DNA of 64,000 bases, from NCBI GenBank assembly GCA_019973155.2, contig BPQB01000001.1:2294001-2358000 (forward strand). The letters run 5' to 3'. The notes under the pieces are model-generated. The model saw only the letters and a list, made by a program, of their open reading frames with translations. It ran no database searches and was not told the origin of the DNA. A program made the position numbers and the translations under genes. This document shows, piece after piece, positions 59,164 to 64,000 of the stretch (positions within the stretch are counted from its first letter, which is position 1; each line of letters begins with the position of its first letter). This stretch comes from Phanerochaete sordida (lineage: Eukaryota > Basidiomycota > Agaricomycetes > Polyporales > Phanerochaetaceae).

Positions 59164-60761
59164 ATGTGTGGTGCCAGCCAGTCGAGGAACGGGATCTTGA
59201 CGCTGTCGCAGGGGGCACAGACGAAAGGGACTTCTTCGTGGCGGTGTTCCCAGTGCGGACACTCCCAGTAGGCGTCCCGGAACGGCCAGTGCAGCGCGAG
59301 CTTGCGGAGCTTGGGCCATGCTTTCAAATACGATGGTATAGAGCCCGAACGGTACTGGAAGAGCGGAAAGATGTAAGCCTCGACGACACCCGTACAGGAT
59401 GCAGACCGCTCACTAGCATAGTTTCCCTGAAAGTGGATCCGGTGTCTTGCTCATCTGTGACAGACAGTCGGAGCTCTTGCAACTCAGGCAGGAGATTGCA
59501 GGGGCCCTCTTTTGGGTCGATGAAGTACTCAGCCCCCGCCGGTAACTGCGCGGTCCGTTCGTAGTCGTCGTCTTTGTCTAGGAAACGGATGGCCAAGGCG
59601 GTGCATGTGTATCGCGGCTCCTCGGGGCCGTCGACATCGGGTATGGGAGCGCGTGAGAATGCGAAGTCGTAGAAGGCTCCCCAGTTGTAGGCGAGGTCAG
59701 GAGGGACCGCACCGTCCACCACGTACTCATCGAAGCTCGGCTGGTCCAGGACGACCCACGGTTGATCCGCCGGACGCACCCAGCGGCCTGTGCCATGAAT
59801 GAGCTTGAGCAGGGCCTCCAGCCGAAGGGACTTGATGGCCCACTGGGCGAAGCTGATGTTGACCTCGAGTAACGTGCTGTGCCGGCGGACGAAGTCGTAG
59901 ATTTTCGGCACTACCACTCTCGCTTGGGAGAAATGGACGACGCGCAGGTTTGGGAATGTGTATTTGGTTCCGTCGCAGAAGCTCCCGAGCACGTTCGAGT
60001 CGTCCGTGAGCTCGTGGATGGCGAGGCTTGTGATGGCCACACTTCTGACCCCAGACCCAAAATCTGTCTGAGCCCAGTTTTTCCGGGAAAAGTACTCAAC
60101 GTTTACGATGATTCGAAGGGTTTCCAGGACAGGGAAGAGATCCACGTCTGGCACGACGTGGTCCGATTGCCAGAGCATGCCTAGGTGCTCCAGCTGCGGT
60201 AGGTGCTCCGCGAGGGCGATTACACCCAACGGGGCCTCTACCGCATCGTAAACCAGCCAGGACTTGAGCTTGGGCATTTGTAGAAACGTTGAGGGCATGT
60301 ATACGCGATGCCTTCTGAGGCCCGGCAAGTACCCATTGAGTGTCTGAGGGTATGGAACGTGGCCGATTTGGATGGTCCTGCATTGGAGACTATAAGTAGA
60401 TGGCTCTCGCGTAGCCGTGTACAAAAGGAACCACGCACCGCACGGAGTCCATAGCCCATGGTATAGCCAGCCTCTTAATCTTCTTGAGATCCCGAAAACA
60501 CAGATCCAAGCGAAACTCCGGCTCGTTTTTGAGCATTTCCCGCACTAGACCGGAGCGGTTGTGGAAAAATGTGTGCCGCCGTTGCCAGTAGTCGTGAGTG
60601 ACATCCCGTAGTTTACGACTGACACGAGGAAGGACATTGAACACATTGAATACTACGTGGGCTGGATGGCCCACGTCGAGATACTTGATGATTTCGTAGA
60701 GTAGCTCGTTGGGCAAATCGCTGAGACCGCAGCGACATCGTGTCGTCGTGCCATGGTGCAT
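59164..60761 (-). pseudogene. 5' part of F-box gene A, interrupted by the transposon
   Basis: MHHGTTTRCRCGLSDLPNEL opens an F-box (LPNELLYEIIKYLDVGHPAH). An exon beginning near 60390 holds leucine-rich-like segments (MPKLKSWLVYDAVEAPLGVI, LAEHLPQLEHLGMLWQSDHV, FPNLRVVHFSQARVVVPKIY). The last exon reads KAWPKLRKLALHWPFRDAYW, VKIPFLDWLAPH and then runs into the terminal repeat, adding IRENPPR before a stop at 59142. The C-terminal WAWEAHNYTRV...LWWTGG part is stranded at 49612-50082. A truncated protein keeping the F-box could still be made. Orthodox F-box proteins recruit SCF ubiquitin ligase substrates; this family's targets are unknown. Confidence 0.85.
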
Positions 60762-61342
60762 TACACGCCGCGCTGTATTCCGGTTGGCTCGGAGACAATA
60801 GACTGGCGTGTCGAACGTGGGGCAAAGAAGGCGACGAGAGCTCGCACTCGGGGAGAACGACGGGGAGGAGCATCACGTGGCGTACGCGTCGTGTCACGGT
60901 CCGGTGGCACCGCGTCACGCTCATCGTTGGGACGAAGCCTCGCCATGCTTCCCCTCAGGCTCCCGCAGCCCACGCCGCAGCTGGCGCTGAACGTGTTCGC
61001 TCGCGTCCGTGCTCCAGGCGGCTAGCCTCGTGAGCGTGTCCGGTCGCTGCGGTCTGGGCGGTTCACAATATGGATGCACCACTCTCGGACAAGAGAGGCA
61101 CGAGCTTGCGCATGCATATTTCGCGCCGCGCAGCTTACTGTATTATGTCAATATACTCATACGATGATATTCGCGCCAGCATCAAGGAATCGCAGACATC
61201 GCTCGCGATTCGGCTACTCGCGTGCATGGCATACATAGATCACAGTGACTTCAGATGAACCTGGCAGCTGAGCGTGCAGACAAATCAATACTGCTCCATC
61301 TGAAGAAAACGGGAGATTGACGCACTAGGTAGTAGGGAAAGG
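60762..61342. other. intergenic DNA between the F-box paralogues
   Basis: Promoter side of gene A and 3' side of gene B. The antisense ORFs here have no support. Confidence 0.5.
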
Positions 61343-63411
61343 TTAAGGCTGGGCGTATGACCAGCATCCTCGCGCGTCCCGGATGGCCTTCTCACGCTCC
61401 TGGCCGACGAGGGCCAAGAACGGCGGTGGGTCGCCTCGAGGACCTCCGGTCCACCACAGCTGCCCGTCGATGCTCCTGATAGATCCATCCGCGCGCCGCT
61501 GTATGCGCCACTTCCACACAACGACTCCTAGCAAGAGTCCCGCCTCCTGCGCGATGTGCCAGTCGAACTCTTGCAGCGTAGGCCGCGCCGCGGCGATGCT
61601 CCGCACCGCCTTCGCGACGCGCGTGTAGTTGTGCGCCTCCCATGCCCAGAAGAGCAGGTGCGGGTCGTCCCTGTCGAGCGGCGCGTCCGCATCTAGGCAC
61701 AGTGCAGAGCGTATCCCATCCTCGAGACGCTTCAGGCCTAAGTCGACACCGCACCGGCGTGTGAGTTCGGCGAGCGTCATGTGCCGGTCGATTTTGTAGA
61801 AGAACCGTGGAACCAGCCAGTCGAGGAACGGGATCTGGGCAAGGTCGCACCGGCGGCAGATGTATACGGACTCGGCTTCGCGATGCTCGAAGACGTGAGG
61901 GCACTGCCAGTAGGCGTCGATGAACGGCCAATACAGAGCCAGTTTCTGCAGCTTCGGCCATGCCTGCATGTGTGACCTGACTGAGGAATGGGTGTCCTAA
62001 GAGAAGTAGTAAAGCGTGAGTCCCAGATTTACCGCGACAATCATGTATCCAGCCACTCACCCGCATGACTTCGTCAAATGTGCAACAGGTATCTTGCTCC
62101 AATGTGAAGGAAAGACGGAGCTCTTGCATCTCCGCTCGCAGATACTCTGGAATCTCCTCTGGATCCAGGAAAGTCACCGCCTCGGTGGGCAATTGGGCAG
62201 TCAGGTTCTCGTAGTCCCGGTCTCTGTCGAGAAAGCGGATCGCGAGCGCAGTGCATAAGTAGCGCGGCGTCATGAGGTCCGACGTGGCAGCCTCCGAGAC
62301 GGGAACACGCGCAAACGCAAACTCGTAGAACGCGCCCCAGCTGCAGTCGAAGTCCGGAGGAGTCGCGGCACCAACAACATATTCCTCGAAGCTCGGCTGA
62401 TCCAACATCGGCCCGAGCTGGTCCTTCGGCCGCACCCACTGGCCAGTTCCTTGGATGAGCTTGACCAGCGCCTCCAGGCGCAGCGAGCGGTGGTACCACG
62501 GAGCGAAGCCGACGCTGACCTCGAGCAGCGTGGGGTGGCGGTGGACGAAGTCGTACACCTTCGGAACGGCGACCTTCACCTGGGTGAGATGGAGCACGCG
62601 CAGGTTCGGGAACGCGTACTTGCTCCCGTCGCAGAGACTGTGGAGCACGCTCGAGGTGTCGGTCAGCTCGTGGACCGCGAGGGTGGTAATGACCACGCTT
62701 CTGATGCCGCACGCGAAGTCGGTTGGCTCCCACCGTTCACGCCGCAATGCCTCGGAGTCTACGATAATTTTGAGGGACTGCAGGGCGGGAAAGAGGTCGA
62801 CAGGTGGGACTGTGTGATCGGATTGCCAAAAGATGCCCAGTTGTTCGAGCTGCGGCACGCGGCTCGCGAGAGCGGACATGCCCGGCGGTGTCTCTACTGC
62901 ATCAAAGACGAGCCATGACGTGAGCTTAGGCATCGCAAGGAACGCGTCAGGTATATATACGCGTGATTTTTTGTGGTCGAATTGGTAGCTGGTGAATATT
63001 TGAGGATACGGAACGCGCCCAACTTGGATGGATATGCAACGCGGACCAACAGTAAGCAAAAGGTAGTCATCTAAGCGGAACGACATACCGCACAGAGTCC
63101 GTAAACCATGGAGCAGTAAGCTCCTTCACTTTCGGTCTGCGAGGACTCGACGTCGAGCCGGAGTCTGGCTCGCTTTCCCGCATTTGTCGCAGCAGTTTGG
63201 GATAGCTGCGGAAAAACAGATGTCTTCGGTGCCAGTACTCCTCCACTGTTCTTTGCAGTCGTCTGCAAACACGCTGAAGGGTGTTGAAAACGTTGAAGAC
63301 CAGTTGAGGGTGATGGCCAGCATCGAGGTACTGTATAATTTGGTAGAGTAATTCGTTGGGCAGGTCGTTGAGACCGCGACGATGATGTGCTGCTACAGCC
63401 GATGAGCCCAT
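61343..63411 (-). CDS. F-box/LRR-like protein, intact paralogue B
   Basis: The start MGSSAVAAHHRRGLNDLPNE (63411) leads into an F-box (LPNELLYQIIQYLDAGHHPQ). After an intron near 63080 the long second exon has MPKLTSWLVFDAVETPPGMS, LASRVPQLEQLGIFWQSDHT, FPNLRVLHLTQVKVAVPKVY and LCTALAIRFLDRDRDYENLT. After a second intron (about 62060-61975) the last exon gives MQAWPKLQKLALYWPFIDAY, two CxxC-like cysteine pairs (CPHVF...CRRC), LLFWAWEAHNYTRV and LWWTGGPRGDPPPF. About 650 residues. Gene A is a tandem copy; B shows what A looked like before the insertion. Probably an SCF adaptor, by family only. Confidence 0.85.
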
Positions 63412-64000
63412 ATTACCAGCGCGTCCGAGCGAGCTGGGCGACAAGAAGTTTGGTACGTGGCGAGTGGTTGCGTAGGTAAAGAAGTGCAACTCTCGCGGAG
63501 CGCGCGGCACTGCATTCAGATTCGCCGCGTCGTGTCACGACCCACGTGCACACAGCGTCGCGTCAAGTGTAGGGAGATAATGCTTTGAGGCTTATTTTAT
63601 GGACTTGTCGACGTCTGTATATCTATGTGTTATGTAATACATCGCTGTGCTACAAGGGGGTTGCAAGGTTAAAAAATGCGACCTGATGCCGCGTTTTTTT
63701 GTTAAGGTCCCCGCAGACCCCCCCCCTCCCCCCTACCCCTTACTTATAAGTGTAGTAGATAAGTAACTTGTATATTTATGGGCATAAGACATATAGAAGG
63801 CGACTAAGTATACTATTCTTCCATGTGTTTGCGCTTTGTGACCCAAAATCAAGCATTCTTGGTACATCCTTCATCGTAGAACCAGCCGCCAACAGCGGCT
63901 TTAAAAGGCCGCAGCAAGCGAGGTGATACTGACAGGATGTATGAGTATAGAGATACCGGATAGACAGGTAGAGACACGCACCGCATTTCTACACAAGAGC
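63412..64000. other. intergenic DNA with C-rich tract
   Basis: No gene seen. An interrupted poly-C tract (63718-63739) is flanked by an A-run at 63671 and a T-run at 63704. Confidence 0.5.

Overview
The window is nuclear DNA of a filamentous basidiomycete, most likely an Agaricomycete (a polypore-type genome is plausible; I cannot place it more finely). The evidence is intron-dense genes with 45-70 bp GT...AG introns, GC-rich coding sequence, tight gene packing on both strands, fungal-specific families (SFA1, VFA1, ATG37-like, DUF6741-type, expanded F-box proteins) and a Plavaka-type DNA transposon with a DUF6532-type companion gene. No rRNA, tRNA or CRISPR was seen.

Positions 1-47.3 kb are ordinary housekeeping DNA. 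In order they hold a SNAPC4-like Myb factor (partial), TMEM208/SND2, a DUF4238 protein, a cytochrome P450, tRNA adenosine deaminase TAD1/ADAT1, an EF-hand MscS channel, a small coiled-coil protein, a DUF6741-type protein, a doubtful small ORF, a disordered protein with PIP-box and SUMO-interacting motifs, dUTPase, mitochondrial GatC, an mS34-like mitoribosomal protein, an acyl-CoA-binding ATG37/ACBD5-like protein, S-(hydroxymethyl)glutathione dehydrogenase, VFA1, an equilibrative nucleoside transporter, mitochondrial DNA polymerase gamma, HBS1, mitochondrial SSB, a UPF0303 protein, a NIPA-type transporter, SEC12 and TAF9. Many neighbours are divergent pairs sharing 110-230 bp of upstream DNA. 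Several act in mitochondrial genome maintenance and expression (GatC, mS34, MIP1, RIM1), but this looks like neighbourhood rather than an operon.

The HBS1 locus (35.4-39.9 kb) appears to encode two proteins. Splicing of the N-terminal exons directly to 37319 gives the Hbs1 GTPase. Splicing into a two-exon cassette (39379-37374) that ends in its own stop gives a Ski7-like, GTPase-less protein.

Positions 47.38-63.4 kb are mobile and duplicated DNA. A 1,868-bp Mutator-like element (170-bp inverted repeats, 9-bp target duplication) sits 123 bp upstream of TAF9 and carries half of a RecQ-type helicase. A 9,081-bp Plavaka-type transposon with perfect 25-bp inverted repeats and a 2-bp AT duplication splits an F-box gene, whose intact paralogue lies just downstream. 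The transposon holds an apparently intact transposase, a DUF6532-type gene, an unknown gene, and a decayed fragment of the RNA polymerase III largest-subunit gene.
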